This document shows positions 1 through 8,147 of a stretch of DNA of 64,000 bases, piece by piece. The DNA is from GCA-2770975 sp050248915. GTDB taxonomy: Bacteria > Cyanobacteriota > Sericytochromatia > UBA7694. The stretch covers positions 1-64,000 of the forward strand of contig JBFWRL010000006.1 in the NCBI GenBank assembly GCA_050248915.1, written 5' to 3'. The position numbers and the translations under genes were made by a program. The notes under the pieces were generated by a model. That model saw only the letters and a program-made list of their open reading frames with translations, was not told where the DNA came from and ran no database searches. Position 1 is the stretch's first letter; every line of letters begins with the position of its first letter.

Positions 1-108
1 CAGCCAGGCCCCAAAGGGGTGAGCCGGGCGATCAACCTCTCGGTGGTCACCATTGCCAGTTTTATCGTGATTTTTATCTTTTTTCTGACGGCGGCGATTT
101 ATGGCTGA
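1..108 (+). CDS. mlaE: MlaE-type ABC transporter permease, C-terminal end (partial)
   Basis: Only the last 35 codons are inside the window, and the gene continues upstream. They encode a short polar stretch and then one hydrophobic segment (about residues 14-33 of the fragment) that ends shortly before the stop. This fits the last membrane helix of an MlaE/YrbE permease. The assignment rests mainly on context: the stop codon overlaps the start of the MlaF-like ATPase by 8 bases, which implies translational coupling. MlaE family proteins form the inner-membrane channel of a retrograde phospholipid transporter. The fragment alone is too short to prove the family. Confidence 0.6.
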   Translation, partial: QPGPKGVSRAINLSVVTIASFIVIFIFFLTAAIYG

Positions 109-925
109 ATACGCAGTCGATTTTAAACATGTTCACAAGGCGTTTGGCAAACAGGTGGTGCTCAACGATGTCTCCTGCCGGATAGAAAAGGGCAAAACCA
201 CCGTGATTGTGGGCCCGAGTGGCACGGGGAAAAGCGTCTTTCTGAAGCTCTTGGTGGGCCTACTCAAGCCCGACAGCGGCTCGATTTTGGTCGACGGCAG
301 AGATATTACCCAATTGAAAAAATCTGAACTCTTTGAAGTTCGGAAAAAGTTCGGTATGCTGTTTCAGGATGGGGCGTTGTTTGACTCGCTGGATGTGGCT
401 GAAAACATTGCCTTCCCGCTGCGGCGCCATACGCGACTGAAAAACAAGGAAATTATGAAAATCGTCGAGGAAAAGCTGGACCAAGTGGGTTTGCCCGGTA
501 TTCAGCATAAACTGCCTTCTGAACTCAGTGGTGGTATGCGTAAGCGTGTCGGACTTGCCCGTGCTTTGGCGCTCGATCCGGAAATCATTCTTTTCGACGA
601 ACCCAATTCGGGTCTGGACCCGGTCATGTCTGACGCGATTGACAAGCTGATTATCCGAACCAAAGATCATACCAAGTCTACTTTTATTGTGATCAGCCAT
701 GATATTCCCGGTACTTTTCAAATTGCCGATCATATTATTATGCTCTACAAAAGTCAGGTGATCGCAGCAGGGACCTGTGAGGAAATCCAAAACTCTACCC
801 ATCCGGTTTTGGTACAGTTTTTTTCGCGTAACAGTGATATTCCGATCGATCAGAACTATGTCACTGGAAAATTGGACCTGCGCCCCTATGTAACGGGTGA
901 GCTGGCCGGAGAGGATGAAGATTGA
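101..925 (+). CDS. mlaF: MlaF-type ABC transporter ATP-binding protein
   Basis: A 274-residue ABC ATPase. The Walker A motif GPSGTGKS is at residues 38-45. The signature motif LSGGMRKRVGLARAL is followed by Walker B (IILFDEP) and the switch histidine in ISHD. The M-R-K-R form of the signature and the NSGLDP D-loop are typical of the MlaF/Ttg2A/Mkl group. These proteins power phospholipid transport between the outer and inner membranes. The C-terminal 35 residues are acidic and extend past the usual ATPase core. It overlaps the upstream permease by 8 bases. In most species a membrane-anchored MlaD follows, but here the next gene is not recognisable as MlaD. Confidence 0.88.
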   Translation: MAEYAVDFKHVHKAFGKQVVLNDVSCRIEKGKTTVIVGPSGTGKSVFLKLLVGLLKPDSGSILVDGRDITQLKKSELFEVRKKFGMLFQDGALFDSLDVAENIAFPLRRHTRLKNKEIMKIVEEKLDQVGLPGIQHKLPSELSGGMRKRVGLARALALDPEIILFDEPNSGLDPVMSDAIDKLIIRTKDHTKSTFIVISHDIPGTFQIADHIIMLYKSQVIAAGTCEEIQNSTHPVLVQFFSRNSDIPIDQNYVTGKLDLRPYVTGELAGEDED

Positions 926-926
926 G

Positions 927-1592
927 ATGAGTGTTGTCGGGATTTCGCTGGTTAAGGTCTTGGAACATTATTTAACGCCTCAGCAATACAAACGCTATGT
1001 CAGGGATCGCCGCAACCAAATGGTCTCGCCTCAGCAGTCGTATAACGCGGCCCTGCGGGATTTGAGTATTCGCGATACCGAGGCTGCGATTTTTAATTTG
1101 ATCAATGTCTTTGAATCGGAGCCCAAACATCTGCCCGCATTGCACTTGGCCCGCACGATGCTCTTTGGCTTAAACAAACTCTTTCATGAAGCTGGCGGGG
1201 ACTTGCAAAAGTCCAAATACCCGAATATCAACAGCTGGCGTCAGAAAGTCGAAAAACAGATTCAAGAATTGGAACTCGAAGAACAGCGTGTACGCAATGA
1301 AATTTCTCAGACCGAAACCAAAAAAGGCCTGTTTGAAGGTCTCTTTGGGGGTGCCAAACGGCAGCAGCGCACGGCCCAACTCAAACAGCGTCTGCAAGAG
1401 GTCTTAAATGAATTGGCCCAATTGCAAAAACGCCGCACCCAGGCCATCAAATTGGTGCAAATTCAAGAGTATGCCAATATTGTCAGCTTGATCCTCGAAG
1501 TCTGTATGTTTCCCGCCCGTTATAGCTGGTTGGCGGTGGACGAACAAAAATCCAACGAACCCAAGTACCAGACCCAGATCTGGGTTGGCTAA
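927..1592 (+). CDS. hypothetical protein, helical with coiled coil, in mla operon
   Basis: I do not recognise this family. The product is about 221 residues. It begins one base after the mlaF stop if the ATG at 927 is used; an ATG at 915 or a GTG at 897 would overlap mlaF. A GGAGAGG sequence at 908-914 is the likely ribosome binding site. Residues 30-80 look TPR-like and helical (Ala/Leu-rich, with a FESEPKHLPALHLA-type stretch). Residues about 100-180 form a strongly charged coiled coil rich in Glu, Gln, Lys and Arg. There is no signal peptide or membrane segment, so it is probably cytoplasmic. Tight linkage to mlaF suggests a role with the lipid transporter, but that is inference. Confidence 0.75.
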   Translation: MSVVGISLVKVLEHYLTPQQYKRYVRDRRNQMVSPQQSYNAALRDLSIRDTEAAIFNLINVFESEPKHLPALHLARTMLFGLNKLFHEAGGDLQKSKYPNINSWRQKVEKQIQELELEEQRVRNEISQTETKKGLFEGLFGGAKRQQRTAQLKQRLQEVLNELAQLQKRRTQAIKLVQIQEYANIVSLILEVCMFPARYSWLAVDEQKSNEPKYQTQIWVG

Positions 1593-1606
1593 AGCCCTTG
1601 GCTCAG

Positions 1607-2173
1607 ATGCGCTTGGCAGCTTTGCTGGGGTTGGGCTTTTTTTTGAGTGCTGCATTTGCGGCCCGGGCCCAGCCCCCCCCCACACAGGCCGAAATTATTT
1701 CCCGCCAAAGACCTGTGCCCGATTATCTCCTGCTTTTAAACACGGCTTATCCGGTTTGGATTGCCTGGGGTCAGCCCGAACAATTTAAGTTGTTTGATGT
1801 GCAGCGCATTTGGTTGCCTGCACCAGAGCGCAGGCAGAGCAGTGAAGGCTGGTGGCAATACCGGGCCATTTACCGCTTGGCCGGAGGCGCGTCGCTGATG
1901 CTTGGCTCCCACCCCAGCTCCGATCTGCGCCCCGATGATCCCGTTTTGGCGCGGGTGGCTTTGGCTTCGGGTGAAATTCTCACCCTTTACCGTATGCCCA
2001 CAGGGGGGCTGAGATCTTCGGTCTGGGGCCCGTATCCGGGTTATTTTTTTCAGAGTCCGGCTCCGAATACCCCCGGTTTGCCCAGCCCCGGCGAGCAAAC
2101 GATTTCTTTGCAAGAGGCCCTGGATTTTGTGGCCTGTTTGCGGATCATGGATCGCCAGACTCTCGTGCCTTAA
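1607..2173 (+). CDS. secreted hypothetical protein
   Basis: No family is recognised. The product is about 188 residues from the ATG at 1607; a TTG at 1598 is in frame but gives no better ribosome site. It starts with a short hydrophobic signal sequence (MRLAALLGLGFFLSAAFA) and a likely cleavage after an Ala-rich ARA motif, followed by a Pro-rich stretch. The mature part is rich in Trp, Tyr and Pro and has few charged residues, so it looks like a small beta-rich exported protein. It begins 14 bases after the previous gene and probably belongs to the same transcript as mlaF. An envelope function is plausible but unproven. Confidence 0.65.
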   Translation: MRLAALLGLGFFLSAAFAARAQPPPTQAEIISRQRPVPDYLLLLNTAYPVWIAWGQPEQFKLFDVQRIWLPAPERRQSSEGWWQYRAIYRLAGGASLMLGSHPSSDLRPDDPVLARVALASGEILTLYRMPTGGLRSSVWGPYPGYFFQSPAPNTPGLPSPGEQTISLQEALDFVACLRIMDRQTLVP

Positions 2174-2213
2174 AAATTTCAAATGTGATTCCCCTTTGGA
2201 GGCGAAAAAGCAG

Positions 2214-3749
2214 ATGTTAACCATCAATGGATATTCCCTGACCCTTGAGCAGGTCGAAGCGGTCGCGCTTGAGCGGCAAAATGTTGCCCTCGACCCTGCC
2301 TGTCTGCCCGCTCTGTTGCGGGCCCGTGCTGTGGTCGATGCGGCGATGGCCTCGGGAGAGGTGGTCTATGGGGTGAATACCGGCTTTGGCTATTTAAAAA
2401 ACCGCACGATTCCGCCCGAAGATATTCGGGCCCTGCAGCGCAATCTGATCCTCAGCCATGCCTGTGGTGTGGGTGAGCCTTTTCCCCAGGAGCGGGTGCG
2501 GGCCATGATTCTTTTGCGGGCCAATACCCTGATTCAGGGCCATTCGGGTGTGCGCCCGGTGGTGGTAGAAACCCTCTTGGCCTGTCTCAATGCACGAATT
2601 CATCCGGTTGTGCCCAGCCGGGGCTCGGTCGGGGCCAGTGGCGATTTGGCACCGCTCTCTCATTTGGTTTTGGCCCTTTTGGGGGAGGGGTTTGTGGATT
2701 ATAAAGGCAGCCGCTGGCCAGCTGCGCATGCTTTGGCCGAGGCGGGTATTGCCCCTCTGGTGCTCGAAGCCAAAGAGGGGCTGGCTTTGATCAATGGAAC
2801 CCAGCCGATGTCTGCCTTGGCTTCGGCGGTGATCCTGGGCATGGGCCAATTGCTGGATTTGGCAGATGTCATTGCGGCCATGAGCATTCAAGCGGCTTTG
2901 GGTTCATCCCAGGCCTTTCGCGCCGACCTGCATGCCCTGCGCCCCCATCCCGGTCAGGTCTTGAGTGCCCAGCGCCTGTGGCAAGCCATGCAAGACAGTC
3001 AAATTGTCGATTCCCATGCGGGCTGCGACCGGGTTCAAGATGCCTATTCTTTTCGCTGTTCGCCCCAGGTGCATGGGGCCAGCCGCGACACCTGGGGGCA
3101 TATCAAACAGGTGCTGGAACGCGAGATCAATGCTGTCACCGACAACCCCCTGATTTTGCCTGAAAGTGGTGAGATTATCAGCTGTGGGCATTTTCATGGC
3201 CAACCGATTGCGCTGGCGATGGATTTTGCAGGCATTGCCCTGGCTGAGCTGGCAAATATCTCCGAGCGCCGGATTGAACGTTTGGTCAACCCGCTTTTGA
3301 ACCAGGGGCTGCCCGCTTTTCTGACCCCCCACGAGGGGCTCAATTCGGGGCTGATGATTGCCCAGTACACAGCAGCAGCGCTGGTCTCCGAAAACAAGGT
3401 CTTGGCCCATCCCGCTTCGGTGGACTCGATTCCAACCTCGGCCAGCCAAGAAGACCACGTTAGCATGGGCACAATTGCGGCCAATAAAGCCCTGAGCATT
3501 TTAAATCACACCCGACAGGTCTTGGCGATTGAATTGCTCTGTGCCTGTCAGGCCTTGGAATTGCGCCAGCCGCTTCAACCTTCGCCTGTGGCTGCTGCGG
3601 CGCTGGCGGCGGTGCGGGAGCAGATTCCGTTTTTGCAAGAAGATCGCTACCTCTCACCTGAGTTGGAATTGGCCAGTCGTCTGTTGGCTGATGGCAGCAT
3701 TTGGAATGCGGTCAAAGATCTCGTCCTTGATGATTCGGCTCTTGCTTAA
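2214..3749 (+). CDS. hutH: histidine ammonia-lyase
   Basis: Converts L-histidine to urocanate and ammonia, the first step of histidine breakdown, in the cytoplasm. The 511-residue product matches the usual family length. The Ala141-Ser142-Gly143 triplet, which cyclises to the MIO electrophile, lies in GSVGASGDLAPLSH. The N-terminal VYGVNTGFG loop carries the catalytic Tyr. Ser81-His82 (LILSHACGVG) is the signature that favours histidine over tyrosine or phenylalanine. The start at 2214 is chosen because TTTGGAGGCG lies just upstream; the longer frame to 2127 would run back into the previous gene. No hutU, hutI or hutG is adjacent, so the rest of the pathway must lie elsewhere. Its stop overlaps the stop of the convergent gene. 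Confidence 0.95.
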   Translation: MLTINGYSLTLEQVEAVALERQNVALDPACLPALLRARAVVDAAMASGEVVYGVNTGFGYLKNRTIPPEDIRALQRNLILSHACGVGEPFPQERVRAMILLRANTLIQGHSGVRPVVVETLLACLNARIHPVVPSRGSVGASGDLAPLSHLVLALLGEGFVDYKGSRWPAAHALAEAGIAPLVLEAKEGLALINGTQPMSALASAVILGMGQLLDLADVIAAMSIQAALGSSQAFRADLHALRPHPGQVLSAQRLWQAMQDSQIVDSHAGCDRVQDAYSFRCSPQVHGASRDTWGHIKQVLEREINAVTDNPLILPESGEIISCGHFHGQPIALAMDFAGIALAELANISERRIERLVNPLLNQGLPAFLTPHEGLNSGLMIAQYTAAALVSENKVLAHPASVDSIPTSASQEDHVSMGTIAANKALSILNHTRQVLAIELLCACQALELRQPLQPSPVAAAALAAVREQIPFLQEDRYLSPELELASRLLADGSIWNAVKDLVLDDSALA

Positions 3750-4621
3750 GGGCCCTGATCGGCGGCTTGAAAGCCTTGGTACAGGGCAAAAGCGCGGCTG
3801 ACATATTGGGCCTGGGTGCCATAATTGCCTTTGCTTTCAGCTGGGTTTTTCCAGGCCGGATAGGCCACGCCGGGAAAGGTTCTGGCCAGGTCTTGGCCCT
3901 TCTTGGCATAAGTCTGTTTAAATTCGGCGGCCAGACAGCGCAGGCCATATTCGGGATGGGCGCGCAAAACACTGGCTGTGGCTTTGACCGTTGCTGGGAA
4001 ACGCTGATTGGTTCCAGGAATTTTTTTGCCTTTCCAGTCTTGGGCCTGGGTCGCGGCGATGCCCGCTGCGTGCATGCCCCCGCCGATCTCCTGCATACGT
4101 GGATTAAAGGTTTGGCGGCCCGAGTGGTAACTCTCAAAGATGCAATATGTCGCCAGGGCAAAGGGATCGGTGCCCGTTTCTGCGCCAATGCGTTTAAACA
4201 GCTCACCATAGGTCTCTGACGATAGCGGTTTTCCTTTGCCAACAGACAGATCCCCACTCCAGGGGCGCGCCCAGATTTGGGGCAGATCCTTGAGAATTTT
4301 GTCGAAGTGATAAGCCGGGCTGCGGTCTTTGCCCGCCGGATAAAAACCGGGGAATTGTTTGGCTGGAAAGTTCCAGCGCGGGAAGTTTTGCGCTGGAGGG
4401 CCATCCAGGCCCAATGATTGGCTGGGGCGCGAGCTGCCGTGAGCTGCATGGGCAGAGGGGCCACTGTCTGGGCTGTTCTCTTGGGTCAACCTGTCGGTAT
4501 TTAACGCGTGGCCCGTTCCCTTTGGGCTGACAGAAGCAGGTTTGCCTGTTGTCTGGAGGGCCGGCACTGGCGATGATTTGCTTGAGGTGAGCTGTGGACT
4601 TGCGGGGCGAAGCGGGTTCAT
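3746..4621 (-). CDS. possible lysozyme-like (murein hydrolase) protein with Ser/Pro-rich N-terminus
   Basis: A 291-residue protein. Residues 1-120 are rich in Pro, Ser, Thr, Gln and Gly and look disordered. Residues about 130-290 look folded, with a helix-Glu pattern (TDPFALATYCIFESYHSG) and a Gly-Gly-Gly turn followed by AAGIAATQAQDW. This resembles soluble lytic transglycosylase or glucosaminidase folds, but I cannot name a family. There is no N-terminal signal peptide, so if it acts on murein it must leave by another route. It is convergent with hutH, the two stop codons sharing the TTAA at 3746-3749. The upstream spacer to 4710 separates it from the next - strand gene. The function is weakly supported. 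Confidence 0.6.
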   Translation of the reverse strand: MNPLRPASPQLTSSKSSPVPALQTTGKPASVSPKGTGHALNTDRLTQENSPDSGPSAHAAHGSSRPSQSLGLDGPPAQNFPRWNFPAKQFPGFYPAGKDRSPAYHFDKILKDLPQIWARPWSGDLSVGKGKPLSSETYGELFKRIGAETGTDPFALATYCIFESYHSGRQTFNPRMQEIGGGMHAAGIAATQAQDWKGKKIPGTNQRFPATVKATASVLRAHPEYGLRCLAAEFKQTYAKKGQDLARTFPGVAYPAWKNPAESKGNYGTQAQYVSRAFALYQGFQAADQGP

Positions 4622-4710
4622 GGGCTGTCCTTAAAGTGTAAAGAGCTGATCAGATTATACCCCTGTCTCAGGCAAATCTGACCAGCTTCCAGGGCCCATT
4701 GACGTCTGGG

Positions 4711-5583
4711 CTATTTAAAAATTTCAGCAAAAAACAGTTTCATGGCTTCCCAGGAGCGGCGATCGGCACTTGCGTTGTAAGCTGCGCCCGTGCTGGGGTC
4801 GTTGCCCGCCTCTTTGATTGTGAAGGCGTGTACAGCCCCGCTGTAAGAGATCATCTGCCAATCGACTTGGGCGGCGTTCATTTCTGCGCTAAAGGCCTCA
4901 ATTTCTTTGGCGGGCACAAAGGGATCTGCGGCCCCGTGTAGAATCAGAACCTTGCCTTTAATATTTTTGCCATCAGCGGGGGTGGGGCTATCGAGGCCGC
5001 CATGAAAGCTGACCACGCCTTTGAGATCGGCTCCTGTGCGGGCCAATTCGAGCACCCCGATACCGCCAAAACAATAGCCAATGGCGGCCGTTTTGCTGGG
5101 ATCAGCAATGGCTTGGTTCATCAGCACCTGATAACCCGCTTTGAGGCGCGAGCGAAAGAGCGCGCGATCGGCTTTGTATTTGCCGGCCATTTGTCCCGCC
5201 TCTTGGGGGGGCTTGGGGTGGACCCCTTTGCCGTAGATATCTGCTGCAAAGGCGATATACCCCATTTCTGCCAATTGTTCAGCGCGCTTTTTGACATTGG
5301 GATTGACACCAATCCAGTCATGCACCAACATCACCGCTGGGCGTTTGCCCTTTTGGGCGCCATTGTAGGCCAAATAGCCTTGTAGCACTTGATTTCCGTC
5401 TTTGTAGTCAATCGCCACGGTTTTGAGCTGGAATTTGGTCGCGGATTGGGCCGTGGATTGATCTGCCGCTTGGGCTGCGGGTACAGAATTGGCCGCCAAT
5501 GGACTTTTGTCCCCTACTGGGGCCATCATCGTTACCAGCAGCAAAGTTGCGGTCAACAGGGGGAGCGAAAAACGGTGTAACAT
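4711..5583 (-). CDS. dienelactone hydrolase family protein, exported
   Basis: An alpha/beta hydrolase of the dienelactone hydrolase family, 290 residues. Residues 1-40 form a signal peptide (hydrophobic LLTATLLLVTMMAP, then an Ala-rich region ending AQAA), so the enzyme is probably periplasmic. The catalytic triad is visible: Cys171 in GYCFGG, Asp220 in HGAADPFVP and His252 in AVHAF. A nucleophilic Cys rather than Ser is characteristic of this family. Family members hydrolyse dienelactones and other esters; the natural substrate here is unknown. GAGGAGA lies 8 bases before the ATG. It follows the citrate synthase gene on the same strand after 43 bases and may be co-transcribed with it. Confidence 0.88.
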   Translation of the reverse strand: MLHRFSLPLLTATLLLVTMMAPVGDKSPLAANSVPAAQAADQSTAQSATKFQLKTVAIDYKDGNQVLQGYLAYNGAQKGKRPAVMLVHDWIGVNPNVKKRAEQLAEMGYIAFAADIYGKGVHPKPPQEAGQMAGKYKADRALFRSRLKAGYQVLMNQAIADPSKTAAIGYCFGGIGVLELARTGADLKGVVSFHGGLDSPTPADGKNIKGKVLILHGAADPFVPAKEIEAFSAEMNAAQVDWQMISYSGAVHAFTIKEAGNDPSTGAAYNASADRRSWEAMKLFFAEIFK

Positions 5584-5626
5584 GCTTAAGTTCTCCTCAA
5601 AGTCAGGATAGATTCATCAATTTCAA

Positions 5627-6745
5627 TCAGTGTACTGCTTGACGCATCACACTGCCCAGCGCTGGCTGCGGGCAAAATGCCTCTGGCTGTGGGCCAATAT
5701 AATGCGATTGGGGGCGAATCAAACGGCCATACAGCCTCTGTTCGCAGGCATGGGCACTCCAGCCGACCAAGCGCCCCAGGGCAAAGAGCGAGGTAAACAC
5801 TTCCCGTTCAAAGCCCAGCGATTCGAGCAAAAGCGCCGTATAAAACTCGACATTGGTTTCGAGTTTGCGCTCGGGTTTATGGGCCGCCAGCATTTCCAAC
5901 GCCAGGCTTTCGACACTGCGGGCCAGGGCCAGTCGGGGGCTGTCGTGGTGGTTTTGCCAGCTCTGCAGCGCTTGGCGCAGTACATCGGCGCGGGGGTCGC
6001 GCACCCGGTAAATGCGGTGCCCAAAGCCCATCAGCCGTTGCCCTGCTGCCAGTTCTGCTGCGAGCCAAGTGCGGGCACGGTCTGGGCTGCCAATGGCATC
6101 GAGCATGTCCAGCACGGGGCCGGGAGCCCCACCGTGCAACGGCCCTTTTAAAGCGCCCAAGGCCCCCAAAACGGCTGAGCGCTGGTCCGAGCGGGTGGAG
6201 GCAATCACACGGGCGGTAAAGGTCGAGGCATTCAGGCCGTGATCACTGACGCTGATCCAATACGTGCTTAAGGCCTGAACCCAACTGGGCTCGGGCATAT
6301 TGCCTGTGATCATGCGTCCAAAGTCGACCACCGCTTCATTTTGGGCCTGGGGACTGAGCGGGCTGTGGCCTTTCTGCAGCCGCAGCCAGCCCGCCAACAA
6401 GACCTGGGATGCCGAAAGCAAATCACAGGACTGTGGCTCTCCCGGCAGCAGATCCAAGCCGGCGCGCAGGGCTTCGAGGGCCCCTAAATTTTGCAGGTGG
6501 GGCCAGAAGGGTGCGAGCTGCGCAAAGGCCCGCGTGCGGGCCAAACCGAGTTCGGCTTGGGTGGGGACAGGGCAGAGATCTTGCCAGAGCAGGCCAATCA
6601 GGCCCTGCCAATCCAAGCTGTTTACAGCCTGTTCCAGGGTCAGGCCGCGCAGCCAAAGTTGGCCTTGATCGCCATCGACATGGCTCAAGCGGGTTTCGCA
6701 GGCCACAACCTGCTCAAGACCGGTGGGGGTGATGGTTTTTTTCAT
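5627..6745 (-). CDS. citrate synthase family protein
   Basis: A 372-residue citrate/2-methylcitrate synthase-like enzyme, which condenses oxaloacetate with an acyl-CoA. The two active-site histidines are present: His204 in GPLHGGA and His243 in GFGHRIYRVRDPRAD. The third catalytic residue, normally Asp in NVDFY, is Glu300 (NVEFY). From memory, a Glu variant also occurs in the CitA-like citrate synthases of some Actinobacteria. Whether the main substrate is acetyl-CoA or propionyl-CoA cannot be told. AAGGAAG is about 10 bases before the ATG. The gene is divergent from a second citrate-synthase-like gene that carries a DNA-binding domain, with an inverted-repeat-rich spacer between them, so control by that partner is likely. 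Confidence 0.88.
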   Translation of the reverse strand: MKKTITPTGLEQVVACETRLSHVDGDQGQLWLRGLTLEQAVNSLDWQGLIGLLWQDLCPVPTQAELGLARTRAFAQLAPFWPHLQNLGALEALRAGLDLLPGEPQSCDLLSASQVLLAGWLRLQKGHSPLSPQAQNEAVVDFGRMITGNMPEPSWVQALSTYWISVSDHGLNASTFTARVIASTRSDQRSAVLGALGALKGPLHGGAPGPVLDMLDAIGSPDRARTWLAAELAAGQRLMGFGHRIYRVRDPRADVLRQALQSWQNHHDSPRLALARSVESLALEMLAAHKPERKLETNVEFYTALLLESLGFEREVFTSLFALGRLVGWSAHACEQRLYGRLIRPQSHYIGPQPEAFCPQPALGSVMRQAVH

Positions 6746-6777
6746 GGGGGTGTCTTCCTTTTCTCGGGACTGATTTG

Positions 6778-6857
6778 AGCACTGCTTGAGTGCTGTGCTT
6801 ATTATTGATATATTGATTGTTAGTAGTCAATCTTGATTGTAAAATCAATATATTAAT
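6778..6857. promoter_or_regulatory. operator-like inverted repeats between citrate synthase and HTH-citrate synthase genes
   Basis: The 141-base divergent spacer holds several dyads. Arms ATTGATATATTGATT (6804-6818) and AATCAATATATTAAT (6843-6857) are complementary at 14 of 15 positions. Inside them TTGATT (6833-6838) pairs with AATCAA (6843-6848), and GATTG (6815-6819) pairs with CAATC (6828-6832). A separate palindrome, AGCACT-N5-AGTGCT, covers 6778-6794 in the citrate synthase leader. The repeated TTGATT half-sites suggest binding by the HTH-citrate synthase protein encoded next door. That link is inference. Confidence 0.5.
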
Positions 6858-6886
6858 CGTGAAAACAAAAGAGCAGGGGATTTTTA

Positions 6887-8143
6887 ATGGCTGTTGAACA
6901 TCGTTTTCTCTCTTCTCATGAGGTCTGTGCCCGTTTGGGCATTGCCCCCGCTACCCTTTATGCCTATGTCAGCCGGGGGCTGATTCGCTCCGAAGAGACC
7001 CCCCATTCGCGCAGCAAACGCTATTGGGCTGAAGATGTGGCCCGTTTGCTTGAGCGGCGCGAACTGAAGAAGGCCCCTGAGCAGGTGGTTTCGCGCTCAT
7101 TGGATTGGGGGGCACCGCTCTTGGACTCGGAGATCTGTCTGATTCAAGCCGGGCAATTTTATTATCGCGGCCAAAATGCCTGTGCATTGAGTCAAAGCCA
7201 GACCTTTGAAGCTGTTTTGGCGCTGCTCTGGCAAAGCCCGCCTCCCGATTGGGCTTTGGCCCTTGAGAGCCTGAAACCTTTGTCACTTTTGCAGCGCAAA
7301 TCAGATTTAAGCGCCGATCGGGATCCACTCTGGGTCTTGCAAAATCAATTACTGGCCTTGGCGGCGGCCGAGCCGCGCTGTTGGGATCTGCGCCCGGAGG
7401 GGGTGCTGAGAACGGGCACACAGATTCTGGCCTTGATGACCCACAGCCTGTGTGGCCAGGTCCCTGGAGAACGGGGCTTGGCCCAGACCTTGGCTGAAAA
7501 CTGGCTACCGGGCTCAGCGATGGCTGCTCCTTTATTGAATCAGGCCCTGATCCTCTGTGCCGAACACGAGTTAAATATCTCCAGTTTTGCGGTGCGCTGT
7601 GCGGCTTCAGCAGGTTGTCACCCTGTGCAGGCTTTTTTGGCGGGTTTGGCCTGTTTCAGTGGTACCCGCCATGGGGGGGCCTGGGCGCGGGTGGAAGCCC
7701 TCTTGCAAGAATCTGAAAGAGCCGATTCTCCCCTGCAGGCTTTAAGCTCCCGCCTGCAACGGGGAGAGCCTTTGTATGGGTTTGCTCATCCCCTTTACCC
7801 TGAGGGAGACCCGCGCTGGAAAGCCTTGCAAAGTGCCTTGCCAATGGATTTCGACAGCTCGGAAGGAATCTTGCTCAACAAGGTGGCGGAAGCGGCCTTT
7901 CAGCTCAGTGCCGAGCAGCCCAATCTCGACTTTGCCTTGGTTGCTCTCTGCCGTCTGTTGGGGTTGCCCTTGCCCTGTGCCCCTGCTATTTTTGCCTTGG
8001 GCCGCGCTGTTGGCTGGTTGGCCCATTTGCAAGAAGAATATGCACTCAAGCGCTTGATTCGGCCCCGGGCCCGTTATACGGGCTTGGCTCCGCAAAATCA
8101 GGGGTCTGAGAATTGCACCTCGGGTGGGAATCCAGTACAATGA
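6887..8143 (+). CDS. helix-turn-helix / citrate synthase fusion protein
   Basis: A 418-residue fusion. Residues about 5-60 form a MerR/excisionase-like winged HTH (SSHEVCARLGIAPATLYAYVSRGLIRSE, then a basic SRSKRYWAEDVARLLERRE). Residues about 70-400 are a divergent citrate synthase domain. All three catalytic positions seem kept: His262 (RHGGA), His301 (GFAHPLYPEGDPR) and Asp348 (NLDFAL). However, the residues around them, including the usual HRIYRVRDPR loop, differ strongly from active enzymes. The simplest reading is a transcription factor that senses a citrate-synthase substrate or product and controls the divergent citrate synthase gene. AGGGGA lies about 9 bases before the ATG. Catalysis cannot be excluded. 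Confidence 0.85.
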   Translation: MAVEHRFLSSHEVCARLGIAPATLYAYVSRGLIRSEETPHSRSKRYWAEDVARLLERRELKKAPEQVVSRSLDWGAPLLDSEICLIQAGQFYYRGQNACALSQSQTFEAVLALLWQSPPPDWALALESLKPLSLLQRKSDLSADRDPLWVLQNQLLALAAAEPRCWDLRPEGVLRTGTQILALMTHSLCGQVPGERGLAQTLAENWLPGSAMAAPLLNQALILCAEHELNISSFAVRCAASAGCHPVQAFLAGLACFSGTRHGGAWARVEALLQESERADSPLQALSSRLQRGEPLYGFAHPLYPEGDPRWKALQSALPMDFDSSEGILLNKVAEAAFQLSAEQPNLDFALVALCRLLGLPLPCAPAIFALGRAVGWLAHLQEEYALKRLIRPRARYTGLAPQNQGSENCTSGGNPVQ

Positions 8144-8147
8144 TTGC

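Noticed and set aside
2127..2213. Upstream in-frame extension of HutH
   Set aside because: It overlaps the preceding gene and is not part of the conserved enzyme; GGAGG directly before 2214 fixes the start.
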